The notes under the pieces are model-generated. The model saw only the letters and a list, made by a program, of their open reading frames with translations. It was not told the origin of the DNA and made no database searches. The position numbers and the translations under genes are program-made. 64,000 nucleotides of DNA, from the NCBI RefSeq assembly GCF_009497775.1, contig NZ_CP031012.1, forward strand, positions 434,001 to 498,000, written 5' to 3'. Of the stretch, positions 17,737 through 27,367 are shown in pieces. This DNA is from Alcaligenes faecalis (GTDB lineage: Bacteria; Pseudomonadota; Gammaproteobacteria; Burkholderiales; Burkholderiaceae_B). The first letter of the stretch is position 1; each line of letters opens with the position of its first letter.

Positions 17737-18261
17737 TTAGTTGTCGACAGGGGTAGGGGTGCCCTGGGCCATATTGACCAGGGCATCACCAGTGACGCGT
17801 ACTACGCGCCAGTCTTCCAGCACCTGAGCGCCCTGATACTTGTAGAAGTCGATGGCGTTCTGGTTCCAGTCCAGCACCACCCATTCCAGACGACCACAGC
17901 CCTGGGCCACAGCCATTTGAGCCAGATGGCGCAGGGCAGCCGCGCCCAGACCGTGCTTGCGGTGGGCCGGGTCTATATACAAATCCTCCAGATAGATGCC
18001 GCGGCGATCCAGGAAGCTGGAGTAGTTGTAAAACCACATAATGTAAGAAATTGGTGTCTCGGGCTGATCTTCAGGCGTGATCACCAGACAGTAGGCGCTG
18101 GGCTCATCAGAGAAGAAGCTGTTGCGCAGCGACTCGGCGCTGGCCTTGAAAATATGCTCCAGTTTCTCAAAGGCGGCCATATCGCGCATCAGGCCCAAAA
18201 TGGCCGGAATGTCTGCGGGGGTGGCTGGACGCAGCACATACCCTTTAATAAATTCGCTCAT
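17737..18261 (-). CDS. GNAT-family N-acetyltransferase, diamine acetyltransferase-like, 174 aa
   Basis: The acetyl-CoA binding motif is YIDPAHRKHGLGAAALRHLA (about 95-114), preceded by GIYLEDL and followed by LEWVVLDWNQNAIDFYKYQGA, a pattern shared with spermidine/spermine (SSAT2-like) acetyltransferases. Substrate assignment to a diamine or thialysine-like amine is tentative. It lies just upstream of the adenosyltransferase gene on the same strand. Confidence 0.85.
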   Translation of the reverse strand: MSEFIKGYVLRPATPADIPAILGLMRDMAAFEKLEHIFKASAESLRNSFFSDEPSAYCLVITPEDQPETPISYIMWFYNYSSFLDRRGIYLEDLYIDPAHRKHGLGAAALRHLAQMAVAQGCGRLEWVVLDWNQNAIDFYKYQGAQVLEDWRVVRVTGDALVNMAQGTPTPVDN

Positions 18262-18372
18262 GCTTTTGCAAAGGTTTAGCGTTATGCTTGATCGGAAACA
18301 GACGCATCAGGCGTCCGAAAATAGGCATTATGAGCTAATTGTCTGGCTCTGCCCAATTTGCAGGAGTGAAAA

Positions 18373-18678
18373 ATGACGTGGACGAAACGAAGCGCAGCTT
18401 TGGCCTTGGGGACTTTGGGTGTGGTGGCTGGCTCGGCTTATGTCGTGGTCGCCCAGGCTCAGGAAGCCAGTGCTTCGGGTGAAGTGCGCCGACTGGATGC
18501 CGAGGCCGGTAAAATTACCATCAAGCATGGTGAGATCAGCGACCTGGAGCTGCCCGCCATGACATTGGTGTACAAAATTGATCCCGCCTTGCTGGCCAAT
18601 ATCAAACCGGGCGACAAGGTGAAATTCACCGCCAAGCGCGACGGTGGCGAATACGTGGTTACCAAGATCAGCAAATAA
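18373..18678 (+). CDS. CusF-like periplasmic copper-binding domain protein, 101 aa
   Basis: A signal-like hydrophobic N terminus (about 8-28) is followed by a CusF-type small beta barrel. In CusF the metal ligands are one His, one Trp and two Met. By register here His52 and Met63 are kept (KITIKHGEIS, then LPAMTL), while the Trp position is Leu60 and the second Met is Leu65. Copper binding would therefore be weak or different. No cus efflux genes are adjacent, and the gene is monocistronic with its own terminator. Confidence 0.8.
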   Translation: MTWTKRSAALALGTLGVVAGSAYVVVAQAQEASASGEVRRLDAEAGKITIKHGEISDLELPAMTLVYKIDPALLANIKPGDKVKFTAKRDGGEYVVTKISK

Positions 18679-18696
18679 GGCGGATTCAGCAAGTGG

Positions 18697-18724
18697 AAAA
18701 AACCGGGTTCGCCCGGTTTTTTTT
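18697..18724 (+). terminator. Terminator after the CusF-like gene
   Basis: AAAACCGGG-TTC-GCCCGGTTTT with a long T-run starts 18 bp after the stop codon. Confidence 0.88.
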
Positions 18725-18886
18725 ATGTCCTGTGCAGGGGAGCCGTCAGTATGCTCTGGTCGGCGGAATTGTTTGGCGATCTGACGATCAGCAAGCTTGA
18801 TTCGTTTTGCCAAGTCGGAGCTTGTTGAAAACCTGGCTGTGGTCGCCTGCTTGGTACGGTGTTGGTTCTTACCCGACCAAGAATGG

Positions 18887-18916
18887 AAAAAGGGGCAGAA
18901 AAATCTGCCCCTTTTT
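18887..18916 (-). terminator. Terminator downstream of hslU
   Basis: AAAAAGGGGCAGA and TCTGCCCCTTTTT flank an AAAA loop. Read on the minus strand it is a strong terminator 45 bp after the hslU stop; it also has a T-run on the plus strand. Confidence 0.85.
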
Positions 18917-18961
18917 CGTGTCCGGCAATAAGCGGAACAAGCGTTGGATCTAGTGCTGAAC

Positions 18962-20299
18962 TTACAGCACGTAGCGTGCCAGATCCTGGCTGGCTGCAGT
19001 TTCCTGCAGCTGCTTGTTCACGTAGTCCGCATCAATGACCACGCTTTGTTCACCGTGGCTGCCAGCGCTGTAGGACAGCTCTTCCAGCAGTTTTTCCATG
19101 ACGGTGTACAGGCGACGGGCACCAATGTTCTCGGTACGCTCGTTGACTTCGAAGGCCAGCTCGGCCAGACGCTGGATACCGTCGGGACGGAAATCCAGTT
19201 GCACGTCTTCGGTGCCCAGCAAAGCGGCGTATTGCTTGGTCAGCGAGGCGTCCGTGGTCGACAGAATCTGTACAAAATCCTGGGCGCTCAGCGATTCGAG
19301 TTCTACACGGATAGGGAAACGGCCTTGCAGTTCAGGAATCAGATCCGATGGGCGGGACAGGTGGAACGCGCCCGAGGCAATGAACAGAATGTGGTCGGTA
19401 CGCACTACACCGTATTTGGTGGTGACGTTCGTGCCTTCTACCAAAGGCAGCAGGTCGCGCTGCACGCCTTGGCGGGACACATCGCCGCCGCTGCCCTGGC
19501 TCTCGCCACGTGCGGTGATCTTGTCGATCTCGTCCAGGAACACAATGCCGTTCTGCTCGGCGTTGGCCACTGCAGCCGTGCGCAAATCGTCTTCATTGAC
19601 GCGACGGGCCGCTTCTTCTTCGGTCAGTTGCTTGAAGGCTTCCTTGACCGTCAGCTTGCGAGCCTTGGTTTTTTCCTGGCCCATACCGGAGAACATGCCG
19701 CGCAGTTGCTCGGTCATCTCTTCCATGCCGGGAGGGGCCATGATTTCCATGCGAGGCATGGCCTGGGCCATCTCGATTTCAATCTCGGTATCGTCCAGCT
19801 TGCCTTCACGCAGGCGCTTGCGGAACACCTGACGGGCAGAGTTGTCCTCACGCTGGGGCTGACCGTGGGCATCGCGCGAGGGCGGCACCAGCACGTCCAG
19901 AATGCGGTCTTCAGCCGCTTCCTCGGCCTGGGTGCGCACACGGCGCATTTCGACTTCGCGGGTTTGCTTGACCGAAATATCCACCAGATCGCGGATGATG
20001 GTTTCAACGTCGCGGCCTACATAGCCCACTTCCGTGAACTTGGTGGCTTCGACCTTGATGAAAGGGGCATTGGCCAGCTTGGCCAGACGACGGGCGATTT
20101 CGGTTTTACCCACGCCGGTGGGGCCGATCATCAGAATGTTCTTGGGGACGATTTCGCTGCGCAGGGGCTCGGCAACCTGCTGGCGGCGCCAGCGATTGCG
20201 CAGGGCCACGGCCACGGAGCGCTTGGCCTTGCCCTGGCCAACGATATGCTTGTCCAGTTCGGAGACGATTTCTCCGGGAGTCATATTAGGTGTAGACAT
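18962..20299 (-). CDS. hslU: ATP-dependent protease ATPase subunit HslU, 445 aa
   Basis: The AAA+ unfoldase of the HslUV protease in the cytoplasm. It shows [17 protein letters not shown] at the N terminus, Walker [16 protein letters not shown] near 60, the pore segment [18 protein letters not shown] near 80, Walker [12 protein letters not shown] and the C-terminal tail RYVL that docks into HslV. The start at 20299 gives the usual family length; the open frame extends 20 codons upstream without support. It follows hslV with a 17-bp gap. Confidence 0.97.
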   Translation of the reverse strand: MSTPNMTPGEIVSELDKHIVGQGKAKRSVAVALRNRWRRQQVAEPLRSEIVPKNILMIGPTGVGKTEIARRLAKLANAPFIKVEATKFTEVGYVGRDVETIIRDLVDISVKQTREVEMRRVRTQAEEAAEDRILDVLVPPSRDAHGQPQREDNSARQVFRKRLREGKLDDTEIEIEMAQAMPRMEIMAPPGMEEMTEQLRGMFSGMGQEKTKARKLTVKEAFKQLTEEEAARRVNEDDLRTAAVANAEQNGIVFLDEIDKITARGESQGSGGDVSRQGVQRDLLPLVEGTNVTTKYGVVRTDHILFIASGAFHLSRPSDLIPELQGRFPIRVELESLSAQDFVQILSTTDASLTKQYAALLGTEDVQLDFRPDGIQRLAELAFEVNERTENIGARRLYTVMEKLLEELSYSAGSHGEQSVVIDADYVNKQLQETAASQDLARYVL

Positions 20300-20316
20300 G
20301 GTGGTGTATCCGGCTG

Positions 20317-20850
20317 TCAGAGTGTTTCGACGATATGGTTCTGGTTGGTGTAGATGCACAGATCACCTGCGATCTCCAACGATTTCTTGACGATGTCGGC
20401 AGGAGCCATATCGGTGTTTTGCAGCAAGGCCATGGCGGCAGATTGGGCATAGGAGCCGCCCGAGCCGATGGCGGCCAGGCCATGTTCGGGTTCGAGCACG
20501 TCGCCATTGCCGGTCAGCACCAGCGTGTGCTCCTTGTCCGCCACCAGCAGCATGGCTTCCAGACGGCGCAGAACGCGGTCGGTGCGCCAGTCGCGCGTCA
20601 GTTCGACGGCGGCGCGCAGCAGGTTGCCCTGGTGCTTTTCCAGCTTCGCTTCAAAGCGCTCTTGCAAGGTGAATGCGTCGGCCGTCGCACCGGCAAAGCC
20701 GGCCAGGATGCTGTCGTTGTACAAACGGCGAATCTTGCGGGCCGTGCCCTTGATGACAATATTGCCCAGGGTGACCTGACCATCGCCGCCAATGGCGACC
20801 TGATCTCCGCGGCGTACACAGACAATAGTAGTGGCGTGAAATTGTTCCAT
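20317..20850 (-). CDS. hslV: ATP-dependent protease peptidase subunit HslV, 177 aa
   Basis: A proteasome-like threonine peptidase that forms a double hexamer capped by HslU. The mature N terminus TTIVCVRR begins at Thr7 after a short propeptide (MEQFHA), longer than the single Met of E. coli. Other family markers are [17 protein letters not shown] and [15 protein letters not shown]. It is the first gene of hslVU, with ribosome site AAAGGAAGG and a heat-shock-type promoter just upstream. Confidence 0.97.
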   Translation of the reverse strand: MEQFHATTIVCVRRGDQVAIGGDGQVTLGNIVIKGTARKIRRLYNDSILAGFAGATADAFTLQERFEAKLEKHQGNLLRAAVELTRDWRTDRVLRRLEAMLLVADKEHTLVLTGNGDVLEPEHGLAAIGSGGSYAQSAAMALLQNTDMAPADIVKKSLEIAGDLCIYTNQNHIVETL

Positions 20851-20873
20851 GATTTCCTTCCTTTAAGGTTCCC

Positions 20874-20901
20874 ATCTGGGGGTCGGGTCGGAAATTTCAA
20901 G
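20874..20901 (-). promoter_or_regulatory. Sigma-32-type heat-shock promoter for hslVU
   Basis: On the minus strand CTTGAAA (20901-20895) is followed after 13 bases by CCCCAGAT (20881-20874). This matches the sigma-32 consensus CTTGAAA and CCCCATNT at 7/7 and 7/8 positions. The implied start would give a leader of about 15-20 bases holding the hslV ribosome site. Confidence 0.75.
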
Positions 20902-21041
20902 CGCATGACAGCAGGAAGTTTTTACCGACTGAGCGTCGTTCCTGAAAACCGTGTTGGTCGTATCGAATTTCCTGTCTCAGTTGACTGTTCTTCAATACGG
21001 GGAAAAAGCGTCAGCGTAATTCCGGACGGGTCAGACTCCAC

Positions 21042-21077
21042 AAAAAAGCCCGCCAGAATGATCGGGCGGGCTTTTTA
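21042..21077 (-). terminator. Terminator downstream of dksA
   Basis: AAAAGCCCGCC and GGCGGGCTTTT arms lie 26 bp after the dksA stop on the minus strand; T-runs occur on both strands. Confidence 0.87.
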
Positions 21078-21102
21078 TCAGGGTGATGGGCGTGGCAGCC
21101 TA

Positions 21103-21540
21103 TCAATCCCCAAACATCTTTTGACGCTTCTCGCGACGCTCCTGGGCTTCCAGAGACAGGTTAGCCGTAGGACGTGCCAGCAAACGGGGCAGGCCGATAG
21201 GCTCGCCGGTTTCCTCACACCAGCCGTATTCGCCCGAATCGATCAGGGCGATGGACTGTTGCACTTTCTTGAGCAGCTTGCGTTCGCGATCGCGGGTGCG
21301 CAGCTCCAGAGCGTGTTCTTCTTCGATCGTGGCACGGTCAGCCGGGTCAGGAACGAACTGGGTTTCACGCAGGTTTTCCGTTGTGGCACCCGCATTGGCC
21401 AGAATGTCTTGCTCCAGCTGGCGCAAGCGGTGCTTGAAAAACCCCAGCTGGGCGGCGTTCATGTAGTCTGACTCAGGCATCGCCAAAAGCTCCTGCTCGG
21501 TCAGCAGGGTTGTAGTACTGTCATGTGACTTAGTTGCCAT
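21103..21540 (-). CDS. dksA: RNA polymerase-binding transcription factor DksA, single-cysteine variant, 145 aa
   Basis: DksA works with ppGpp in the secondary channel of RNA polymerase. The coiled-coil tip is seen in DPADRATIEEEHALELRTRD, followed by the basic segment RERKLLKKVQQSIALIDSGEYGWCEE. The four zinc-finger positions read Cys, Thr, Ser, Ala (GWCEETGEP, then NLSLEAQER), so zinc cannot be held in the classic way. This matches zinc-independent DksA proteins such as DksA2 of Pseudomonas. It lies downstream of zur and a zinc-related GTPase on the same strand. Confidence 0.95.
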   Translation of the reverse strand: MATKSHDSTTTLLTEQELLAMPESDYMNAAQLGFFKHRLRQLEQDILANAGATTENLRETQFVPDPADRATIEEEHALELRTRDRERKLLKKVQQSIALIDSGEYGWCEETGEPIGLPRLLARPTANLSLEAQERREKRQKMFGD

Positions 21541-21619
21541 GATGCTTACCTCTTGTTGACGTCTGGGAGCCTGTAACTGTCGTCACGCGCAATCGCTCCG
21601 CATTTACTGAATAATTAAT

Positions 21620-22720
21620 TCAAACCAGGCAATTCTCCAGGCCCTGGGTGAATATGTCTTGTGGCAATTTGCGGCCAATAAAGACCAGCTTGGTGCCTTT
21701 TTTATCTTTGGCCAGCCAGGCATTGCCAGGCTCGGCGCTCATCATCATGTGTACGCCTTGGAACAGCATACGGCGATTGATGCCCTTCAGATACAAAATG
21801 CCCTTGTAGCGCATCAGATCTGGTCCAAATACCTGGACAATGCCCGACAGGAAGTCTTCCAGACGCTCGGGGTCGAAAGGACGGTCCGAACGGAACACGA
21901 AAGCCCCGATCTCGTCGTTGTGAGCGGCGTGCTGGTGGTGATGATGATGGTGATCGTGTCCGCAGCCCGGACCGCACTCGTCGTCATCGCCATGGGCATG
22001 ATCGTGGTGGTGATCATGGCCGTCTGCCGCATCGGGGTGCTGCTCTGCCAGGAATTGTGGATCAATGTCCAAAATGGAATTCAGGTTGAAACCGCTGACT
22101 TCCAGCAAATCCTTGATGTCGGTTTCACCGAAGTGAACCGGCGTAATCGTGGCTCGCGGGTTGATGCGGACCAGACGGGCGCGCAGGGCCTCGTAATCCA
22201 CATCGTTGACCAGATCTTTTTTGGAGATCAGCAAGCGGTCCGCAAAACCAACCTGTTTTTGGGCTTCTTCTTGTTGGTCCAGTGTGGCCATGCCGTGTTT
22301 GGCATCCACTACCGTGATGACCGCGTCCAGCCGATAGTAGTCGGCAATATCATCGTCCATGAAGAAGGTCTGGCAGACCGGGCCGGGGTTAGCCATGCCG
22401 GTGGTCTCGATGATGACGCGCTCGAACTTCAGTTCGCCCGCCTGGCGGCGTACGCGCAAATCGTTCAGGGTGCGCATCAGGTCGCCACGCACGGTGCAGC
22501 ATACGCAGCCGTTGCTCAGCTCGACGATTTCTTCCTGGGAATCTTGCACCAGCAATTCATTGTCGATGCCTTCAGGCCCGAACTCGTTTTCGATGACGGC
22601 AATGCGTCGACCGTGATATTCGCTCAGGATGCGCTTGAGCAGCGTGGTTTTGCCAGCGCCCAAAAAACCAGTCAGAACAGTGACTGGAACCATGTTTTTC
22701 AGATCTGATGCCGCGTTCAT
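21620..22720 (-). CDS. COG0523 zinc-metallochaperone-type GTPase with His-rich loop, 366 aa
   Basis: A G3E GTPase: Walker A GFLGAGKTT (18-26), CVCC metal motif (Cys72, 74, 75), and SKKD (166-169) for guanine recognition. A long His/Asp/Cys segment (about 228-267) lies between the GTPase and the C-terminal CobW_C domain and should bind several metal ions. Placement between zur and dksA, near znuCBA, points to zinc (ZNG1/YeiR/ZigA-like) rather than cobalamin. ATG 22720 is preferred because GAGG lies at a good distance; 22726 and 22798 are in-frame alternatives. Confidence 0.88.
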   Translation of the reverse strand: MNAASDLKNMVPVTVLTGFLGAGKTTLLKRILSEYHGRRIAVIENEFGPEGIDNELLVQDSQEEIVELSNGCVCCTVRGDLMRTLNDLRVRRQAGELKFERVIIETTGMANPGPVCQTFFMDDDIADYYRLDAVITVVDAKHGMATLDQQEEAQKQVGFADRLLISKKDLVNDVDYEALRARLVRINPRATITPVHFGETDIKDLLEVSGFNLNSILDIDPQFLAEQHPDAADGHDHHHDHAHGDDDECGPGCGHDHHHHHHQHAAHNDEIGAFVFRSDRPFDPERLEDFLSGIVQVFGPDLMRYKGILYLKGINRRMLFQGVHMMMSAEPGNAWLAKDKKGTKLVFIGRKLPQDIFTQGLENCLV

Positions 22721-22919
22721 AAACATGCCTCGCAGTGGCGGGCGAAAGGTACAAGGCACGGCACCAACCGCGGCTTCCTGCACCCATCTGCTCCGCACGA
22801 AAACAACGTGCGATTACATCACAGCCTTGCCTGTTGGGCAAACGGTGATCTGTAAAAATTCACAGAGGTTTGCCAATAGATCGGGGAATATATACTGATT
22901 GGCGGCAAAATACCACGTT

Positions 22920-23411
22920 TTAGGGGGCAGATAAGGGTTTTCGCTCGTTTTTAGCCGCAACGCAACGTTGGCACAGGCCGCGCAATTCAGTTTCGTGGCC
23001 GGACAGGGCAAAGCCTGCTCCGCGCACACAGTCAGCCAGCCTTTGGCTCAGGTCCGGGGCGCACAGTTCCACCACGGTGCCGCACTGGGTGCAGACAATC
23101 AGCAAATCGTGGGGGTGGCCACCGGCATCCACACAGGCCGTCCAGGCATTGACGGCATCCAGACGGTGGATCAGACCTTCTTCAGTCAGAAAGTCCAGGG
23201 CGCGGTAAACGGTAGGGGGCTTGGCGCCGGGTTGAAACTCGCGAACCAGATCCAGCAGTTCGTAGGCGCGCAAACTGCGCTGGGCCTGAATCAGGATTTC
23301 CAGCACCTGGCGGCGAATTGAAGTCAGCCGTTTACCGCGTTCCAGACAGAGCTGTTCAGCGGTAGCAAGCTGATCTTCAATGGCGTTGGGCGTAAGAATA
23401 TGTACAGGCAT
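22920..23411 (-). CDS. zur: Zinc uptake regulator Zur (Fur family), 163 aa
   Basis: A Fur-family repressor: winged helix at 28-88 (RLTSIRRQVLEILIQA, then KPPTVYRALDFL), regulatory site GGHPHD (His99, His101), and structural zinc cysteines C107xxC110 and C147xxC150. It is divergent from the znu genes across an 80-bp gap that holds a Zur-box-like palindrome. This context and the His/Cys pattern favour Zur over Fur. Confidence 0.93.
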   Translation of the reverse strand: MPVHILTPNAIEDQLATAEQLCLERGKRLTSIRRQVLEILIQAQRSLRAYELLDLVREFQPGAKPPTVYRALDFLTEEGLIHRLDAVNAWTACVDAGGHPHDLLIVCTQCGTVVELCAPDLSQRLADCVRGAGFALSGHETELRGLCQRCVAAKNERKPLSAP

Positions 23412-23433
23412 GGCGCTTGATAGGGTGTTTGTT

Positions 23434-23445
23434 ATGTTATAACAT
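23434..23445. promoter_or_regulatory. Zur box between zur and the znu operon
   Basis: ATGTTATAACAT is a perfect 12-bp palindrome matching the core of the proteobacterial Zur box, located 23 bp upstream of the zur start and 47 bp upstream of the first ORF of the znu transcript. Confidence 0.88.
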
Positions 23446-23491
23446 CTTTGGAAAAATTAAATTCCCAATCTAGCCGCATTATCCCTGTTTC

Positions 23492-23641
23492 ATGTCCTGT
23501 TCTCAATTTTCCTCGACTTCCCGTAGTCCGGCGCCGCGCCGTTCGCTCTTGCTGGCCTCGGCCGGGCAGCGCGTACTGGGCGCTTTGTGCGTGGCAGGAG
23601 CCCTGTGGCTGCTGACCGCCTGGGCATTGGGCGCGTGGTAA
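23492..23641 (+). CDS. Small single-span membrane protein ahead of znuC, 49 aa
   Basis: An ORF from ATG 23492 to TAA 23641 encodes a basic Ser-rich N terminus (to about 18) and one hydrophobic helix (about 28-48, ending LTAWALGAW). It starts 47 bp after the Zur box and ends 4 bp before znuC, so it would be the first gene of the zinc-uptake transcript. No strong ribosome site is seen. It resembles no family I know; coding is plausible from position and codon use but unproven. Confidence 0.5.
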   Translation: MSCSQFSSTSRSPAPRRSLLLASAGQRVLGALCVAGALWLLTAWALGAW

Positions 23642-23645
23642 GGGC

Positions 23646-24368
23646 ATGACATCCAATCAAACCCTGATCGAACTCGATCATGTCGCGCTGGGCTGGAAAG
23701 ACAAAATCGCCCTGCGTGATATCAGCGGCTGTTTTACCCGAGGCTCCTTGACGGCCATCGTCGGGCCCAACGGTGCCGGTAAATCCACCTTGCTCAAAGG
23801 GCTGACCGGGCAGATCAATCCCCTGAAAGGGCGCATTGCGGTCGATAGCGGTTTTCTGGATCAACTGGCCTTGTTGCCGCAAATGGGCGATCTGGACAAA
23901 AGCTTTCCGGTAACGGTTCATGACCTGGTCGCTATGGGAGCCTGGAAGCGCGTTGGAGCCTGGGGCGGTTTTCCCAAAGCAGAGCACGAACGCATTGGCC
24001 ATGCGCTGGAGCAGGTGGGGTTGGCCGACTTTGCGCGTCGCTCCATTGGCACCTTGTCGGGTGGTCAGTTACAGCGCGCCTTGTTTGCCCGCATGATCAT
24101 GCAGGACGCCCAGATCCTCTTGCTGGACGAGCCTTTTGCCGCAGTGGACCGGGCAACCTCGGATGAATTGATGAAGCTGATTCTGGACTGGCACCAACAG
24201 GGCCGTACCGTGATGGCCGTGCTGCATGATCTGGATATGGTGCGTAGCTGTTTTCCGCAAACCGTGCTGCTTGCCGGGCAGGTGGTGGGCTGGGGTGAAA
24301 CCGAGGCGGTGCTGACTCCGGAGAACCTGCATCTGGCTCGCCATTTGTGTGCGGGGGACTACCTATGA
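23646..24368 (+). CDS. znuC: Zinc ABC transporter ATP-binding protein ZnuC, 240 aa
   Basis: The ATPase of the high-affinity zinc importer. Walker A GPNGAGKS (40-47), signature LSGGQLQRALFARM (137-150), Walker B LLLDEPFAAVD (158-168) and switch His in VLHDLDM are intact. The family also serves manganese; the Zur box, neighbouring zur and His-rich binding protein favour zinc. It overlaps the permease start by 4 bp. Confidence 0.93.
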   Translation: MTSNQTLIELDHVALGWKDKIALRDISGCFTRGSLTAIVGPNGAGKSTLLKGLTGQINPLKGRIAVDSGFLDQLALLPQMGDLDKSFPVTVHDLVAMGAWKRVGAWGGFPKAEHERIGHALEQVGLADFARRSIGTLSGGQLQRALFARMIMQDAQILLLDEPFAAVDRATSDELMKLILDWHQQGRTVMAVLHDLDMVRSCFPQTVLLAGQVVGWGETEAVLTPENLHLARHLCAGDYL

Positions 24369-25266
24369 TGGCGCTGATTGATGTGCTGTTTGGCCCCTTC
24401 ATGGACTTTGGTTTCATGAAGCGCGCGCTGGCCGGTTCGTTTGCCCTGGCCGCAGCGGCCGGGCCTTTGGGTGTGTTTCTGGTGCTGCGCCGCATGAGCC
24501 TGATGGGCGATGCGATGGCACATGCCATCCTGCCCGGTGTGGCGGTGGGTTTTCTGACGGCCGGCCTGTCTTTAAGTGCGATGGCCATAGGCGGCATGAT
24601 TACCGGCCTGGTCGTGGCCTTGCTGGCCGGTCTGGTGGCCCGCCTGACACCACAACGGGAGGACGCCAGTTTTGCGGCTTTCTATCTGGTGTCACTGGGG
24701 CTGGGGGTGCTGCTGGTGTCGCTGCGCGGCTCCAATATGGATTTGATTCATGTGCTGTTTGGCACGGTGCTGGGGCTGGATGACGCATCTTTGCTGCTGG
24801 TCACCAGCAGCACGACGATCACGCTGATTATTCTGGCCCTGGTGTTTCGACCTCTGGTGCTGGAGTGCATGGACCCGATCTTTCTGCGCACCCAGGGCGG
24901 GCGCGGTTCCGTGGTTCACATGCTGTTCTTGTTCATGCTGGTCATCACGCTGGTGGCTGGCTTCCAGGTTCTGGGGACCTTGATGGTAGTGGGGATCATG
25001 ATGCTGCCCGCTGCCTCCGCCCGGTTCTGGGTGTATTCCGTAGGTCGACAAATGCTGGTGGCGGCCTTGCTGGGCATGATCAGCGCCTATCTGGGGCTGC
25101 TGTTCTCGTATTACTACAACGTACCGGCTTCGCCCGCGATTATTCTGGCGGCCGGCGCGTTCTATTTTCTTTCTATCACCCTTGGCCCCCAAGGCGGTTT
25201 GCTGCGTGCTTATTCCCAATGGCGTGCACGGCGTCGGCGCATGGCCTCTCTCTTGGAGCACGATTG

Positions 25267-25267
<1 letters not shown>
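24365..25267 (+). CDS. znuB: Zinc ABC transporter permease ZnuB, 300 aa
   Basis: A polytopic permease of the ABC-3 family with about eight hydrophobic segments; FGFMKRALAGSFALAAAAGPLG-like N terminus, MSLMGDAMAHAILPGVAVGF near 45, and LVAGFQVLGTLMVVGIMMLPAA near 205 are family hallmarks. Start ATG 24365 overlaps the znuC stop (ATGATG), and its own stop overlaps the znuA start (TGATG), so the operon is tightly coupled. Confidence 0.93.
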
Positions 25268-26325
<1,058 letters not shown>

Positions 26326-26326
26326 T

Positions 26327-27367
26327 TCATTCATCCGGCTTGTCGCTGGCCCGGTTTTTGCGTTGTGCCCGAGGATGGGCCTGATCGTAAGCCTGGGCCA
26401 GATGCTGGAAGTCCAGACGGGTATAAATCTGGGTCGTGGAAATATTGGTGTGACCCAATAGCTCCTGCACCGCTCGCAAGTCTTGTGCCGATTGCAGCAA
26501 ATGACTGGCAAAGCTGTGGCGCAGGCTGTGCGGGTGTACATGCACAGGCAGGCCGCTGGCACGGGCGTAGTTTTCCAGCTCTTGCTGCACGACACGTGGG
26601 TGAATGCGGGCCCCACGGGCTCCTAGAAACAGCGCGGCACTGGCATCGGCACTGGTCGCCAGCGATGCTAAAGCTGGGCGTTTTTCCAGCCACTGCTGCA
26701 AGGCGAGCAGGGCCTTTTCGCCTACAGGCAGGCGGCGTGTCTTGCCGCCTTTGCCACTGACCACCAGCTCACGATCATCCAGCAGTAACCAGCTTTTGGA
26801 CTGGTATTGCGTGTCCTGGTGATAGTGCGTGTCCAGGCTGACCAACTCTGCCAAACGCAGCCCGCTGGAATAAAACAATTCAAACATGGCCTGATTACGC
26901 CAGCTGACCGGGTCGTCCTGAATGGGAGCGGTCGGGCGGTCCAGTAATTGCTGGGTCTGGTCTACGGACAAGGCCTTGGGCAGCGGACGACCTATCTTGG
27001 GTGCCTTCAGGCTGGTAGCCGGGTTCAAGGGCCAACCCAGCTCTTTGGTGCGTGATTGATAGTAGCCACGCCAGGCCGCCAGAATACGGGCCAGGCTGCG
27101 CGGTGCCAGGCCCTGTGCATGCAAACGGGCGGCGGCCTGTCGCAACTGGCTCTGAGTCAGTGTGTCGGGGTCTGTGCCTGGGTACTGCGCCAGCAAATGG
27201 CGCAGATCATTGCGGTACGCACTGAGCGTGTGTTCCGAATAGCGTTTTTCATGGCTTAGTTGATGCAGCCAGCTTTGCATGGCCGGGCTGAGGGCCTGGG
27301 GGGCGGCTGGCTGCTTGTGGGGCTTGTCCCCGGAAGGGGGGCGGTCTTGTTTCTTCAGGCCGGACAT
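26327..27367 (-). CDS. xerC: Tyrosine recombinase XerC, 346 aa
   Basis: A site-specific recombinase resolving chromosome dimers at dif with XerD. The SAM-like N-terminal domain (about 28-115) is followed by a catalytic domain with Arg171 (SGLRLAEL), Lys206/209 (SGKGGKTRR), H280xxR283 (PHSLRHSFASHLL), His306 (LLGHTNIS) and Tyr315 (TTQIYTRLD). The N terminus carries about 25 extra low-complexity residues. It overlaps the DUF484 gene by 13 bp in the usual dapF-DUF484-xerC order. Confidence 0.94.
   Translation of the reverse strand: MSGLKKQDRPPSGDKPHKQPAAPQALSPAMQSWLHQLSHEKRYSEHTLSAYRNDLRHLLAQYPGTDPDTLTQSQLRQAAARLHAQGLAPRSLARILAAWRGYYQSRTKELGWPLNPATSLKAPKIGRPLPKALSVDQTQQLLDRPTAPIQDDPVSWRNQAMFELFYSSGLRLAELVSLDTHYHQDTQYQSKSWLLLDDRELVVSGKGGKTRRLPVGEKALLALQQWLEKRPALASLATSADASAALFLGARGARIHPRVVQQELENYARASGLPVHVHPHSLRHSFASHLLQSAQDLRAVQELLGHTNISTTQIYTRLDFQHLAQAYDQAHPRAQRKNRASDKPDE

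Noticed and set aside
18944..20353. A 469-codon open frame antisense to hslU
   Set aside because: Shadow of the strongly biased hslU codons; no recognisable domain.
26327..27367. XerC as a mobile-element integrase
   Set aside because: The dapF-DUF484-xerC order is the normal housekeeping arrangement.
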